64,000 nt of DNA from Streptomyces brevispora (GCF_007829885.1 NZ_VIWW01000001.1:3534001-3598000); one strand, 5' to 3'; shown: positions 43,599 through 52,530, counted from the stretch's first letter. Program-made: numbers and translations. The notes: generated by a model not told the origin, from the letters alone.

Positions 43599-44032
43599 AC
43601 GGCCGTTTTCTCGGTGGTCCCGGTGGTCTCGGAGGGTTCGCGCGGCGGGGCGACGAGGTGTTCGCCGAGCTGCTCGACGAGCTCGCTCATGTTGTGCCCG
43701 ACGAGGCCGACATCGGCGTCCTCGGAGGCGACGACGGCGAGATGGGCGCCCGCACCCGCCTCCACGATGAACAGCACGCCGCCGTAGAACTCGGTCATCG
43801 CGGACCGTACGCCGCCGGTGCCGTCGCCGAACTCGACGGACGCGCCGTGCGACAGGCTCTGGATGCCGGCCGAGATCGCGGCCAGCTGGTCAGCCTGGTC
43901 GACGGAGAGCTCGGGGGTCCGGCACAGTTTCAGGCCGTCCCTGGACAGCACGAGGGCGTGGCGGGCGCCGGGGGTGCGCTCAAGGAGCCCCTCCAGCAGC
44001 CAGTTGAGCTTCTCGTCCGTGGTCGCGGTCAT
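43595..44032 (-). CDS. cvnB: Conservon roadblock/LC7 protein CvnB
   Basis: A 145-residue roadblock/LC7-domain protein: LNWLLEGLLERTPGARHALVLSRDGLKLC, DQADQLAAISAGIQSLSHGASVEFG, and FIVEAGAGAHLAVVASEDADVGLVGHNMSELVEQL. These proteins resemble regulators of Ras-like GTPases and are expected to bind CvnD and CvnA. It overlaps cvnA by four bases. The C-terminus (PREPSETTGTTEKTAV) is disordered. Confidence 0.95.
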   Translation of the reverse strand: MTATTDEKLNWLLEGLLERTPGARHALVLSRDGLKLCRTPELSVDQADQLAAISAGIQSLSHGASVEFGDGTGGVRSAMTEFYGGVLFIVEAGAGAHLAVVASEDADVGLVGHNMSELVEQLGEHLVAPPREPSETTGTTEKTAV

Positions 44033-45588
44033 CGGGTGTTGCCTTCCGGGTGCGGTGAGTTGGGCCGTACGGCCTGGCGGAAGCTGCTGAAGCGGGCTGC
44101 CTGGGCCTTGGGGTCGGACGTACGGGTCCGGGGGTTCGGTCCGTCGGTTGCGTCGGCGTCGGATTCACCGGCAGCCCTGGCGCGGGACTCGGCGGCGGCC
44201 AGGGTGCGGCCGCGGGAGCGCTTGGGGAGGCCGCTCTCGCCGAACCGGGGGAGGCCGCCGGTGGTCTCCGACGCGGAGTCGGGGCGCGGGATGTCCTGGG
44301 TGCGGGAGCCGTCCGGGGCCACGGTGTGGTCTCCCTGGTCTGCCTGGTCGGTCCGGTCGGCTCCGGACGCGTGGACCGGCTCGGGCTCACGCGGGGGAGC
44401 GGTCACCGGCGTGGCAGCGGGTTCCCGCGTCGGTGCCGGTGCCGGTGTCGGGGTCGACAACGATGCCGGGGCCGATGCCGAGGCCGGTGCCTGCGCCGGG
44501 GTTCTGGTGATGATCTCCTGCGGGAGCATCATCAGCGCGCCCGTACCGCCGCGCGCCGACGGCCGGAACGAGACCGTCAGCCCGTGCTTGCGGGCCAGCC
44601 GGCCGACGACGGCGAGGCCGAGCCGGGTGCCGGAGAGGCCGGCCAGGTCCTGGTTGGTCGCGGAGACGGCGCTCTCGGCGCGGCGCAGCTGCACATCGCT
44701 CATGACCAGACCGCTGTCCTCGACGGTCAGCACGATGCCGGCCGGCACCTCTTCCACGTACACGTGGACCTCGGCCGTGGGGGGCGAGAAGTTCGCCGCG
44801 TTGTCGAGGAGTTCGGCCAGCGCGTGCATGACGCCCTCGGCGGCGTGCCCGGCGACGGCGACATCACTGGTGGAGTGGAGACGGATGCGCTGGTAGCCGC
44901 TGATCCGGCCCATCGCGCCGCGCAGGATGGATTCCATGACGATGGGCTTCGCCCAGCGGCGTCCGGAACGCGCACCGGTCAGCACGGCGATGGAGTCGGC
45001 CAGCCGGCCCGCCTGGGCGGTGCGGTGGTCCAGGTGCAGCAGATCGCCCAGGACGTCCTCGGAGGCGTGCCGGTTCTCCATGTCGCGCAGGTCGGCGAGC
45101 ATGCTCGTGGCGAGTGCCTGCATCCGGCCCGCGGCGTTGGCGCACGCGGCGATGGCGGCGGAGCGTTCGGTCTCGCTGCGGGAGACGCGGGCCTTGAGCC
45201 TGGCGTTCTCGGCGGTGAACCGCTTGACGTCGGCCGCGGCCTGCTCGGTGAGCCTGGCGTTCTCGGCGGCGGCAGCCGATTTCATCCTCGCCGTTTCGGC
45301 GGTGAACCGCTGGGCGTCGTAGGCGGAGGCCGACACCATCCGTGAGGTCTCGGCGGTGAACCGGCTGCTCTCGGCCGCGTGCATCGCCCGCAGTCGGCGC
45401 ACCGTGGCGCGGGCGTGGACGGTGGTGGCGACGGAGACGGACAGCAGCACGGCGGCGGCTCCCGCCCCCCATGCCACAGCGGTCCTGGCCGAGTCGGGGG
45501 CGGCGACGACCGCCCAGAGGCACAGTGATCCGGTGATGGCCACCGTGACCAGCAGGGCCAGTGCGGTCGGCCTGGTTGAGGGGCGCAA
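44029..45588 (-). CDS. cvnA: Conservon sensor histidine-kinase-like protein CvnA
   Basis: A 519-residue membrane protein. Two N-terminal helices (ALALLVTVAITGSLCLWAVVA and AWGAGAAAVLLSVSVATTV) are followed by a coiled coil with repeated RFTAETxRMxSA units (about 75-145). A GHKL ATPase domain has N-box ELLDNAANFSPP and TRLGLAVVGRLARKHG. The C-terminal 170 residues are Pro/Ala-rich. It lacks a second extracellular sensor domain. TTG 45588 is the start, with AAGGA upstream. It is the first gene of the cvnABCD-P450-P450 operon, which was linked to development and secondary metabolism in S. coelicolor. Confidence 0.93.
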   Translation of the reverse strand: MRPSTRPTALALLVTVAITGSLCLWAVVAAPDSARTAVAWGAGAAAVLLSVSVATTVHARATVRRLRAMHAAESSRFTAETSRMVSASAYDAQRFTAETARMKSAAAAENARLTEQAAADVKRFTAENARLKARVSRSETERSAAIAACANAAGRMQALATSMLADLRDMENRHASEDVLGDLLHLDHRTAQAGRLADSIAVLTGARSGRRWAKPIVMESILRGAMGRISGYQRIRLHSTSDVAVAGHAAEGVMHALAELLDNAANFSPPTAEVHVYVEEVPAGIVLTVEDSGLVMSDVQLRRAESAVSATNQDLAGLSGTRLGLAVVGRLARKHGLTVSFRPSARGGTGALMMLPQEIITRTPAQAPASASAPASLSTPTPAPAPTREPAATPVTAPPREPEPVHASGADRTDQADQGDHTVAPDGSRTQDIPRPDSASETTGGLPRFGESGLPKRSRGRTLAAAESRARAAGESDADATDGPNPRTRTSDPKAQAARFSSFRQAVRPNSPHPEGNTR

Positions 45589-45866
45589 GCGGAGTCCTTG
45601 GGGGGCGGACGGTGACGGACGGGACGGTTCGGACGAGTCGGTACGGGAGAGAGCAAATGCGACAACTGGAACAGATTATTCCCAGACAAGTCTCAGTCAC
45701 TATATGAGAATTGACGATCTGTTTGGGAAGTACTTGTGGTGCACTCTGTTGCGTAAATGTTTGAGAGCCCGATGTGAGGGCCGGACGGATTCCGACGTAT
45801 TGACGTTTTCGGAAGAAACGCACAGGGCCGCATGACCACGGGCCGGACCGGCGGCATCCTGGCCGG
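45589..45866. promoter_or_regulatory. Divergent control region with nested inverted repeats
   Basis: This 278-base, relatively AT-rich gap separates cvnA from the FAD/Fe-S oxidoreductase gene. TTCCCAGACA (45679-45688) pairs with TGTTTGGGAA (45720-45729) with one mismatch. Inside it TCTCA (45691-45695) pairs with TGAGA (45705-45709). The nested dyad could be a protein-binding operator or an RNA cruciform controlling the conservon operon. Confidence 0.5.
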
Positions 45867-48704
45867 ATGGCACCTCGTGAGAAGACGACCGGCACCGACC
45901 GCACCGCGCTCGCCGACGAACTGCGGTCAGCCGTCCGCGGCGAGGTCGCGTTCGACGCCACCGCGCGGGCCCTGACGACGATGGACGCCTCCAACTACCG
46001 CCGGGTGCCGCTCGGGGTCGTCGCCCCGCGCGACGCCGACGACATCGCCGCCGCGCTCGCCGTCTGCCGTGCGTACGGGGTGCCCGTCGTGCCGCGCGGC
46101 GGCGGTACGTCCATCGCCGGGCAGGCCACCGGCACCGGCGTCGTCCTCGACCTCACCCGGCATCTGCGGTCCGTCGTCGAACTGGACGCCGGATCCCGTA
46201 CGGCAGTGGTCCAGCCGGGCGTCGTCCTGGACGACCTGCGGGCCGCCGCCGCCCCGCACGGGCTCACCTTCGGCCCGGACCCCTCCACGCACAGCCGCTG
46301 CACGATCGGCGGCATGATCGGCAACAACTCCTGCGGTTCGCACTCGGTCGCCTGGGGCACCACCGCCGACAACGTCCACGCCCTGACCGTCACCCGCTAC
46401 GGCGGCGACACCCTGCGCCTGGAACGGGGCGCCGAGGGACCCGCCGGACTCCACGAACTCGTCGCCGCCCACCTCGCCCTCCTGCGCACCGGATTCCCCG
46501 AACTCCCGCGCCGCATCTCGGGATACGCCCTGGACGCGCTGCTGCCCGAACGCGGCCCCGACCCCGCCCGCGCGTTCTGCGGCAGCGAGGGCACGCTCGG
46601 CGTGGTGACGGAGGCGACGCTGCGGCTCGTCGAGGCACCGGCGGCCCGCGCACTCGCCGTACTCGGCTACGCCGACGAGTCCGCCGCCGCCGAGGCCGCC
46701 CCCGGCCTCCTCCCGCACCACCCGCTGACCGTCGAGGGCATGGCCGCCGACCTCGTACGCGAACCGGCCGGGCTGCCGCGCGGCGCCGCCTGGCTCTTCG
46801 CCGAGACGGGCGGCGCCACCCCGGCCGAGGCGCGGGCCCACGCCGAACGAATCGTGCGCGCCGCGTCCCCGGACGCGGTGGACGCCGCCGTCGTCACCGA
46901 CCCCGCCGGGCAGCGCGCGCTGTGGCGGATCAGGGAGGACGCGGCGGGAACGGCCACCCGCACACCGGACGGCAACGAGGCCTGGCCCGGCTGGGAGGAC
47001 TGCGCCGTGCCGCCCGCCCGGCTCGGCCCCTACCTCCGCGACTTCCGCGCCCTGCTCACCGAGCACGCGCTGCGCGGCACCCCGTACGGGCACTTCGGCG
47101 ACGGCTGCATCCACGTCCGGATCGACTTCGACCTGCTGAGCGCCGCCGGAGTGGCCCGCTTCCGCCGCTTCTCCGAGGAACTCGCCTCGCTCGTCGTCGC
47201 ACACGGCGGATCACTGTCCGGGGAGCACGGCGACGGCCAGGCACGCGCCGAACTCCTGCCCAGGATGTACGGGAGCGAACTGGTGGCCCTGTTCTCCCGG
47301 TTCAAGGACCTCTGGGACCCGGACGGCGGCATGAACCCCGGCATCCTCGCCCGCCCCGCCCGCCTGGACGAGAACCTGCGCTTCGACGTACTGCCCCGCG
47401 AGCCCGTCGACGTGACCTTCGGCTACCCGCACGACGGCGGCGACTTCTCGGCCGCGGTGCGCAGGTGCGTCGGCGTCGCCAAGTGCCGTACACGGGAAGC
47501 CGCGGGACCGGCCGTGATGTGCCCGTCCTTCCGCGCGACCGGCGAGGAGGCCCACTCCACCCGCGGCCGGGCCCGGCTGCTGCACGAGATGCTGGCCGGC
47601 CCCGCGGGCGGGGTGATCACGGACGGCTGGCGCTCCACGGAGGTACGCGACGCGCTCGACCTGTGCCTGTCCTGCAAGGGCTGCCGCAGCGACTGCCCGG
47701 TGGGCGTCGACATGGCCACGTACAAGGCGGAGTTCCTGCACCACCACTACCGGCACCGGATGCGCCCCGCCGCCCACTACGCGCTGGGATGGCTCCCGCT
47801 GTGGCTGCGCCTGGCGTCCCCCTTCGCGGGCGCGCTGAACGCGGCGGCCCGGGTCCGGCCGCTCGCGGCGCTCGCCAAGCGGCTGGCGGGCATCGCGCCG
47901 GAGCGGGGGATCCCGGTACTGGCGCGGGAGACGTACAGCCGCTGGCTGAACCGGCGCTGGGGCAAAGGGACGTTCATCCTCTCCAACGACGAGGTGGCCG
48001 CCATCTGGCCCGACACCTTCACCGAACACCTCTCGCCCGAGGTGGGCCGGGCGGCGGTGAAGGTCGTGGAGGCGGCGACGGGCCGCCGGGTGCTCACGCC
48101 CGGCCGCGGACTGTGCTGCGGCCTCACCTACGTCTCCACCGGCCAGCTGGACAAGGCCCGCAAGGTGATGCGCCGCACCCTGGACCGGCTGACCGGCACC
48201 CACGACAGCCCCGTGATCGTCCTCGAACCGAGCTGCGCGGCCACCCTCCGCGGCGACCTCCCGGAACTCCTCCCCGACGACCCCCGCGCCGCCGAACTGG
48301 CCGCCGCTGTCCACACCCTGGCCGAGTACCTGGAGAAGTACGCCCCCGACTGGCAGCCCCCGCACCTGGACCGCCCGGTCACCGGCCAGACGCACTGCCA
48401 CCAGCACGCGGTCCTGGGCGACGAACCGGACCGCCGCCTGCGCGCACGGGCGGGCCTGACAGGCGAGTTGACGGGAGGCTGCTGCGGCCTGGCCGGAAAC
48501 TTCGGCTTCGAACGCGGCCACTGGGAGGTGTCCGCGGCCTGCGCCGAGGACGCGCTGCTTCCGGCGGTACGGGAAGCGGCGCCCGGCACGGAGATCCTGG
48601 CGGACGGGTTCTCCTGCCGCACCCAGCTGGAGCAGCTGGGCGGGGTGCGGGCCCGGCATCTGGCGGAGGTGCTGGCGGAGGGGCTGGGGCCTGACAGGCC
48701 CTGA
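45867..48704 (+). CDS. FAD-linked oxidase fused to Fe-S (GlcD-GlpC-type) oxidoreductase
   Basis: A 945-residue two-part flavoprotein. The N-terminal half is a PCMH-type FAD domain (VVPRGGGTSIAGQATGTGVVLDLTRH, IGGMIGNNSCGSHSVAWG) with a C-terminal cap (YGHFGDGCIHVRIDFDL, GSLSGEHGDGQARAELLP). The second half is ferredoxin-like, CLSCKGCRSDCP at about 600-611, with a preceding Cys set near CVGVAKCRTR, followed by CCG domains (LCCGLTYVSTG, GGCCGLAGNFGFE). Such fusions oxidise D-lactate, D-2-hydroxyglutarate or glycolate and pass electrons to the quinone pool. The substrate here is not established. Confidence 0.9.
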   Translation: MAPREKTTGTDRTALADELRSAVRGEVAFDATARALTTMDASNYRRVPLGVVAPRDADDIAAALAVCRAYGVPVVPRGGGTSIAGQATGTGVVLDLTRHLRSVVELDAGSRTAVVQPGVVLDDLRAAAAPHGLTFGPDPSTHSRCTIGGMIGNNSCGSHSVAWGTTADNVHALTVTRYGGDTLRLERGAEGPAGLHELVAAHLALLRTGFPELPRRISGYALDALLPERGPDPARAFCGSEGTLGVVTEATLRLVEAPAARALAVLGYADESAAAEAAPGLLPHHPLTVEGMAADLVREPAGLPRGAAWLFAETGGATPAEARAHAERIVRAASPDAVDAAVVTDPAGQRALWRIREDAAGTATRTPDGNEAWPGWEDCAVPPARLGPYLRDFRALLTEHALRGTPYGHFGDGCIHVRIDFDLLSAAGVARFRRFSEELASLVVAHGGSLSGEHGDGQARAELLPRMYGSELVALFSRFKDLWDPDGGMNPGILARPARLDENLRFDVLPREPVDVTFGYPHDGGDFSAAVRRCVGVAKCRTREAAGPAVMCPSFRATGEEAHSTRGRARLLHEMLAGPAGGVITDGWRSTEVRDALDLCLSCKGCRSDCPVGVDMATYKAEFLHHHYRHRMRPAAHYALGWLPLWLRLASPFAGALNAAARVRPLAALAKRLAGIAPERGIPVLARETYSRWLNRRWGKGTFILSNDEVAAIWPDTFTEHLSPEVGRAAVKVVEAATGRRVLTPGRGLCCGLTYVSTGQLDKARKVMRRTLDRLTGTHDSPVIVLEPSCAATLRGDLPELLPDDPRAAELAAAVHTLAEYLEKYAPDWQPPHLDRPVTGQTHCHQHAVLGDEPDRRLRARAGLTGELTGGCCGLAGNFGFERGHWEVSAACAEDALLPAVREAAPGTEILADGFSCRTQLEQLGGVRARHLAEVLAEGLGPDRP
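48687..48701. terminator. Short hairpin at the oxidoreductase stop
   Basis: GGGCCT-GAC-AGGCCC is a perfect 6-bp stem ending one base before the TGA stop codon of the FAD/Fe-S gene. It may aid termination or be chance in GC-rich sequence. Confidence 0.4.
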
Positions 48705-48716
48705 CGGCCGCCATCG

Positions 48717-48778
48717 CCGGCCTTTACCGCCTCGAAGCCGGCGGCCACGGTTCCGTGCACGTTGATGCTGCCCGACAT
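48717..48778 (-). pseudogene. Fossil of a serine-hydrolase (beta-lactamase-like) gene, N-terminus only
   Basis: ATG 48778, with GGGGAA correctly spaced before it, opens MSGSINVHGTVAAGFEAVKA and then loses recognisable sequence. VHGTVAxGFEAV is, from memory, the usual start of Streptomyces beta-lactamase-fold serine hydrolases (EstB-like, about 380-400 residues). Everything after about residue 20 is missing, replaced by the 3' end of the convergent oxidoreductase gene. A deletion that removed the rest of the gene is the simplest reading. Confidence 0.5.
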
Positions 48779-48854
48779 GGTTTCCCCAGGAGAAGCGTCC
48801 GGTGCATCCCTCATTCACTGCACCCCAACTACGCCTCTGCGCCGGGAAATGCCC

Positions 48855-49823
48855 TCATTCCGAGACGTCTCGCGCCACGATCTCCCGGGCCAGCGCGACG
48901 AGGTCCGCCAGTGCCGGGTGGCCGGGGGCGTCGCGGCGGGCGAGCAGTACCGGCACGGTCGGGGCGTCGGTGAGCGGGCGGTAGACGACGCCCGCGTGCG
49001 GGTGCATGCCGGCGGTCGAGGCGGTGGAGACCCCGGTGCCCCGGCCCGCGGCGATGGCGGTCAGCCAGTCGTCGGTGTTGGCGACGGTGAGGGTGGCGGC
49101 GGGGCGCGCGGACGGCGGCCACAGGTCGGGGGTGGTGGTGCCGGAGACGGTGTTCAGGACGACGGTGCCGGTCGCCAGGTCGGCGAGCCGGAGCGCGGTG
49201 CGGGCGGCCAGTGGGCCGTCCGCCGCCACGGCCGCGACCCGCTCCTCGTCGTACAGCACCTCGGTGAGGAGGCCGGGCGCCTCGACGGGCCCGCGCAGCA
49301 GCGCGGCATCGACCTCGCCCCGGGTCAGCCCGGCCGTGCGGTCGTCGATCCGCAGGAGTTCGAGCGGGGTCTGCGGATACCGCTCCTGCCAGCCGCGGAG
49401 CAGCGGTGTGGTGTACCGGCCGAACGCGGACCAGGGGTGCCCCAGCCGCAGCGGCCGGCGCCGCAGCCCGCCGGGGTCGATCGCCGCGTCGAACGCGGCC
49501 ACCGCGGCGGCGGCCTTGTCCCGGAAGGCGACGCCTTCGGGGGTGAGGACCAGGTGGTGGGTGGAGCGGTCGACGAGCCGGATGCCGAGGTGCTGCTCCA
49601 GGGCGGCCAGGGTCCGTGAGACGGCGGGCTGGGTGAGCCGGAGCCGGGCGGCGGCCCGGGTGACGCTGGACTCGTCGGCCACGGCGAGGAACGCGCGCAG
49701 ATGCCGGATCTCGACCGCGCGCCCGGGGGCGCGGCCCGCGGTTCGGCCCGATGCCCGGTCCGTGGCCCGGCCTGCGGCCCGGCCTGTTTCCGCGCCCCGG
49801 TCCGCGCCTTGTCCTCTGCTCAT
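48855..49823 (-). CDS. LysR-family transcriptional regulator
   Basis: A 322-residue regulator from ATG 49823. The first 35 residues are a repetitive Arg/Ala/Gly leader (GRAAGRATDRASGRTAGRAPGR). The LysR HTH follows: VEIRHLRAFLAVADESSVTRAAARLRLTQPAVSRTLAALEQHLG. The effector domain begins near LRLGHPWSAFGRY. No start codon exists nearer the HTH (its Val is GTC), so the leader is probably translated. It is divergent from the EamA exporter gene, its probable target, with two dyads between them. Confidence 0.88.
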   Translation of the reverse strand: MSRGQGADRGAETGRAAGRATDRASGRTAGRAPGRAVEIRHLRAFLAVADESSVTRAAARLRLTQPAVSRTLAALEQHLGIRLVDRSTHHLVLTPEGVAFRDKAAAAVAAFDAAIDPGGLRRRPLRLGHPWSAFGRYTTPLLRGWQERYPQTPLELLRIDDRTAGLTRGEVDAALLRGPVEAPGLLTEVLYDEERVAAVAADGPLAARTALRLADLATGTVVLNTVSGTTTPDLWPPSARPAATLTVANTDDWLTAIAAGRGTGVSTASTAGMHPHAGVVYRPLTDAPTVPVLLARRDAPGHPALADLVALAREIVARDVSE

Positions 49824-49896
49824 GCGTAGGAAGCATAACGAGAGCCCAGTCGGCATTTCACGCGCCGCGCGGGGGTGCCTACGGTGAGGAGACGGG

Positions 49897-49949
49897 CTGC
49901 ACGGGATGAGTGCAGTATCTTCAATCCCAAAGTGCAATGTGTTGCACTT
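49897..49949. promoter_or_regulatory. Two dyads between the LysR and EamA genes
   Basis: CTGCAC-GGGATGA-GTGCAG (49897-49915) is a 6-bp dyad. AAGTGCAA-TGTG-TTGCACTT (49930-49949) is a perfect 8-bp dyad. Both contain the GTGCA/TGCAC core. Their place in a divergent LysR-target gap suits a LysR recognition site plus activation site. Confidence 0.62.
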
Positions 49950-49985
49950 ATCGTGTTCGTGAACTCAGGAAAGTCAGGGCCACAG

Positions 49986-50948
49986 GTGAACGACCAGGGC
50001 ACCGCCGCGGAATCGGCCGCAGCAGTCACTGTCCCGGAGGCGGTCACCGCCCTCGCTGAACCGGGCGGTCCGGCCCCCGTCGGTGGGCGCGGAGCCGCGC
50101 TCGCGCCGGTCGCGCTGGTGGTGGGGGGCGCCCTCTCCGTCCAGTTCGGAGCGGCGGTCGCGGTCATGCTGATGCCGAAGGCCGGCGCCCTGGGTGTCGT
50201 CACACTGCGGCTGGTCGCCGCCGCGCTGGTGCTGCTCGTCGTCTGCCGCCCGAAGCTGCGCGGCCACTCGCGCGCCGACTGGGGAACGGTGCTCGCGTTC
50301 GGCGTCGCGATGGGAGGCATGAACACGCTCTTCTACCAGGCCGCCGACCGCATCCCGCTCGGCGCGGCCGTCACCCTGGAGGTGCTGGGCCCGCTCGCCC
50401 TCTCGGTGTTCGCCTCGCGCCGCCTGGTCAACGTGGTCTGGGCGGCCCTCGCGCTGGGCGGCGTCCTGCTGCTGAGCGGCGGCGGCTTCGACCGGCTCGA
50501 TCCGGTGGGCGCCGCGTACGCGCTGGGCGCGGGAGTCATGTGGGCGGCGTACATCATCTTCAGCGCCCGCACCGGCCGCCGCTTCCCGCAGGCCGACGGG
50601 CTGGCCATGGCGATGGTGGTCGCGGCGGTGCTCTCGCTGCCGCTCGGCATCATGGACGCGGGCTCGAAGCTCCTGGTCCCCAGCACGCTCGGACTGGGCG
50701 CGGCCGTCGCGCTGCTGAGCTCGGTCCTCCCGTACACCCTCGAACTCATCGCGCTGCGCAGGCTGCCCGCGCCCACCTTCGCGATCCTGATGAGCCTGGA
50801 ACCGGCGATCGCGGCCACGGCGGGCTTCCTCATCCTCAACCAGGCGCTCTCCACCACGGACGCCCTGGCCATCGCCCTGGTCATCGGGGCGAGCATGGGC
50901 GCGGTGCGCAGCCAGGTGAGGGGCCGGCGCAAGGCGGCGGGCGGCTGA
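49986..50948 (+). CDS. EamA-family (DMT) transporter, RhtA-like
   Basis: A 320-residue permease with ten hydrophobic helices in two EamA repeats (PVALVVGGALSVQFGAAVAVMLMP in the first half, AAYALGAGVMWAAYIIFSARTG opening the second, and LEPAIAATAGFLIL near the end). It resembles RhtA-like exporters of threonine or homoserine. GTG 49986 is used; an in-frame GTG at 49959 is possible. The leader is a disordered 40-residue segment. Probably controlled by the divergent LysR protein. Confidence 0.88.
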   Translation: MNDQGTAAESAAAVTVPEAVTALAEPGGPAPVGGRGAALAPVALVVGGALSVQFGAAVAVMLMPKAGALGVVTLRLVAAALVLLVVCRPKLRGHSRADWGTVLAFGVAMGGMNTLFYQAADRIPLGAAVTLEVLGPLALSVFASRRLVNVVWAALALGGVLLLSGGGFDRLDPVGAAYALGAGVMWAAYIIFSARTGRRFPQADGLAMAMVVAAVLSLPLGIMDAGSKLLVPSTLGLGAAVALLSSVLPYTLELIALRRLPAPTFAILMSLEPAIAATAGFLILNQALSTTDALAIALVIGASMGAVRSQVRGRRKAAGG

Positions 50949-51176
50949 GCCGGGCGCCTGGGCGTCCCGAAGGCCCACCTAAGACGGAGGCCGGGTGGCC
51001 GAGTCGTCCTGGCTGGAATCGCCTGGGCCGTTGCCGCGCCTCCTGGCCTGCGGGGCGCCGGGCAGCCCGCCCCGACCTGCCCGCCCCGTCTGATCATGGC
51101 CGACGGGGATGAACGTCTCCCCGTACCACGTCGCGGCACTCTGACCCGGGACGCTCCGACCCGTACCCCTGTCCGT

Positions 51177-51203
51177 CCGGCCGGTTCCTCCGTGAGGGGC
51201 CGG
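51177..51203. terminator. Hairpin in the convergent gap after the EamA gene
   Basis: CCGGCC (51177-51182) and GGCCGG (51198-51203) bracket an inner CCTC-CGT-GAGG stem, with four bases bulged. It lies in the 272-base gap between the convergent EamA and hydrolase genes. I saw no gene in that gap. Confidence 0.5.
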
Positions 51204-51220
51204 TCGGCGGGGCGGGATCG

Positions 51221-52168
51221 TCAGCCCACCGCCTTCAGCATCTTCCCGACCGCCGTGACAATGACGTCCGGGCGGTCGCCCGCGATGTCGTGCGAGCTCT
51301 TCGCGGCGGTGACGAGGTCGCGGTTCGGGGCCCCCTTCACGAACTCCTGCTGGGCGTTTCGCCAGAGCTGCGCGTCCTCGGGTGTTTCAAAGGGGGTCTT
51401 CTCCGACACGATGGCCGTCGCCGGGACGCTCCGGGGCCAGGAGATCTGGTGGTACGCGCGGTGCGTCGGGCCGTAGCCCTCCGCGGTGGCGAGCAGTTGG
51501 CGGGTCTGCTGCGTCGAGGGCTGGTCCTTGAGGGCCGCCACCTGCGCCTTGTTCGCGGCTTCGATCCTCGCCGTCTCCTCGTCCGTGTAGAACTCGGGCA
51601 GACTTCCGTCGACGAGGACGGCGCCCGCGAGCCAATTCGGGTTCTCCTTGGCGAAATAGGTGGCGACCTCGCCCGCCTGGGAATGCGAAACCAGGATCAC
51701 GTCATGGGTGATTCCCAGCTGTGTCAGTCCGGCCTTCAGATCGGACACCGCGTTCTCGACTTTCCACGCCCCGGGAACCTCGTCGCTCTTTCCCATTCCG
51801 GCCCGGTCGTACGTGACGACCATGGAACCGGTCCTCTTGGCCAGGTCGGGCGCCATCTTCTTCCAGTACGACGAGTCCTCGCCGCCGCCCGCGTCCAGGA
51901 CCAGGGCCGGGAGCCGGCCGGGGGTGACATGGAAGGCCAGGCTGTGGTCACCGTTCGCGACCATACGGAGGGAGGCAGCGGACGCCGACGGCTTCACGGC
52001 AGCCGGGGCCTTGGAATTCTGGTGGGACGACTGGCCGGGGCTCTTCGGCTTCCCGGAATCGGAAGGGGTCGAATCCGCGCAGGCGGTGATTCCGGTCAGC
52101 GCGGCGGCCAGGCAGAGGCCCACGATGGCGGGCCGGAGGCGGTGGTTCTTCCGTACGGTCTCAAACAT
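51221..52168 (-). CDS. Alpha/beta-hydrolase lipoprotein
   Basis: A 315-residue exported protein from ATG 52168. The signal peptide ends in lipobox TGITAC (Cys30), and a Ser/Pro/Lys linker runs to about residue 65. The hydrolase fold shows PALVLDAGGGEDSSYWKKMAPDLA, TYDRAGMGKSD, the nucleophile elbow VSHSQAGEVA, VLVDGSLPEF, and a late SSHDIAGDRPD with the catalytic His. It is likely a surface esterase or haloalkane/lipase-like hydrolase; substrate unknown. Monocistronic, divergent from the terpenoid-type operon. Confidence 0.85.
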   Translation of the reverse strand: MFETVRKNHRLRPAIVGLCLAAALTGITACADSTPSDSGKPKSPGQSSHQNSKAPAAVKPSASAASLRMVANGDHSLAFHVTPGRLPALVLDAGGGEDSSYWKKMAPDLAKRTGSMVVTYDRAGMGKSDEVPGAWKVENAVSDLKAGLTQLGITHDVILVSHSQAGEVATYFAKENPNWLAGAVLVDGSLPEFYTDEETARIEAANKAQVAALKDQPSTQQTRQLLATAEGYGPTHRAYHQISWPRSVPATAIVSEKTPFETPEDAQLWRNAQQEFVKGAPNRDLVTAAKSSHDIAGDRPDVIVTAVGKMLKAVG

Positions 52169-52339
52169 GGCTGTGTCATTCCCAGGGATTGGCTGAACGG
52201 CTGGGCCGGAATGCCTTCCGGCATGTCCGACGTGCCCGGTCGGGCTTCTTCGAACATCAGTAATCCTTCTTGAAATCGGATTCCCGGTCGATGGGGCTGC
52301 CCGCCGGGCACGTGACTGCCTGAGGCCACTGGTGACGGT

Positions 52340-52468
52340 GGGGGTATCCCCCAGGTGTCCCCGGCCATCCCGGCCAACTCCGGTCATCCGTGGCCACCCC
52401 CCGGGGACCCCGCAGGGTCGTTCGCGCGGGGGGTGTCCGCGCGGGCAAAAATAATGCAAGCATGCTTG
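52340..52468. promoter_or_regulatory. Operator-like palindrome CAAGCATGCTTG in a divergent promoter region
   Basis: The 362-base gap 52169-52530 holds no gene. GGGGG-TAT-CCCCC lies at 52340-52352. The 12-base perfect palindrome CAAGCATGCTTG lies at 52457-52468, in a locally AT-rich patch 62 bases before the first gene of the carboxylase operon. TetR proteins often bind this kind of site, and the operon ends with a TetR gene, so this is a candidate operator. Confidence 0.55.
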
Positions 52469-52530
52469 ATTGTTTTCTGTCCCGCTGGCAGGCTCCGGGG
52501 CACACCGCCACGCCCCGAGGGGAGCGCACC

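Noticed and set aside
47211..48818. 535-codon leftward open frame opposite the FAD/Fe-S gene
   Set aside because: Shadow frame; only its unrelated-frame neighbour, the 20-residue hydrolase fossil at 48717-48778, has protein-like sequence.
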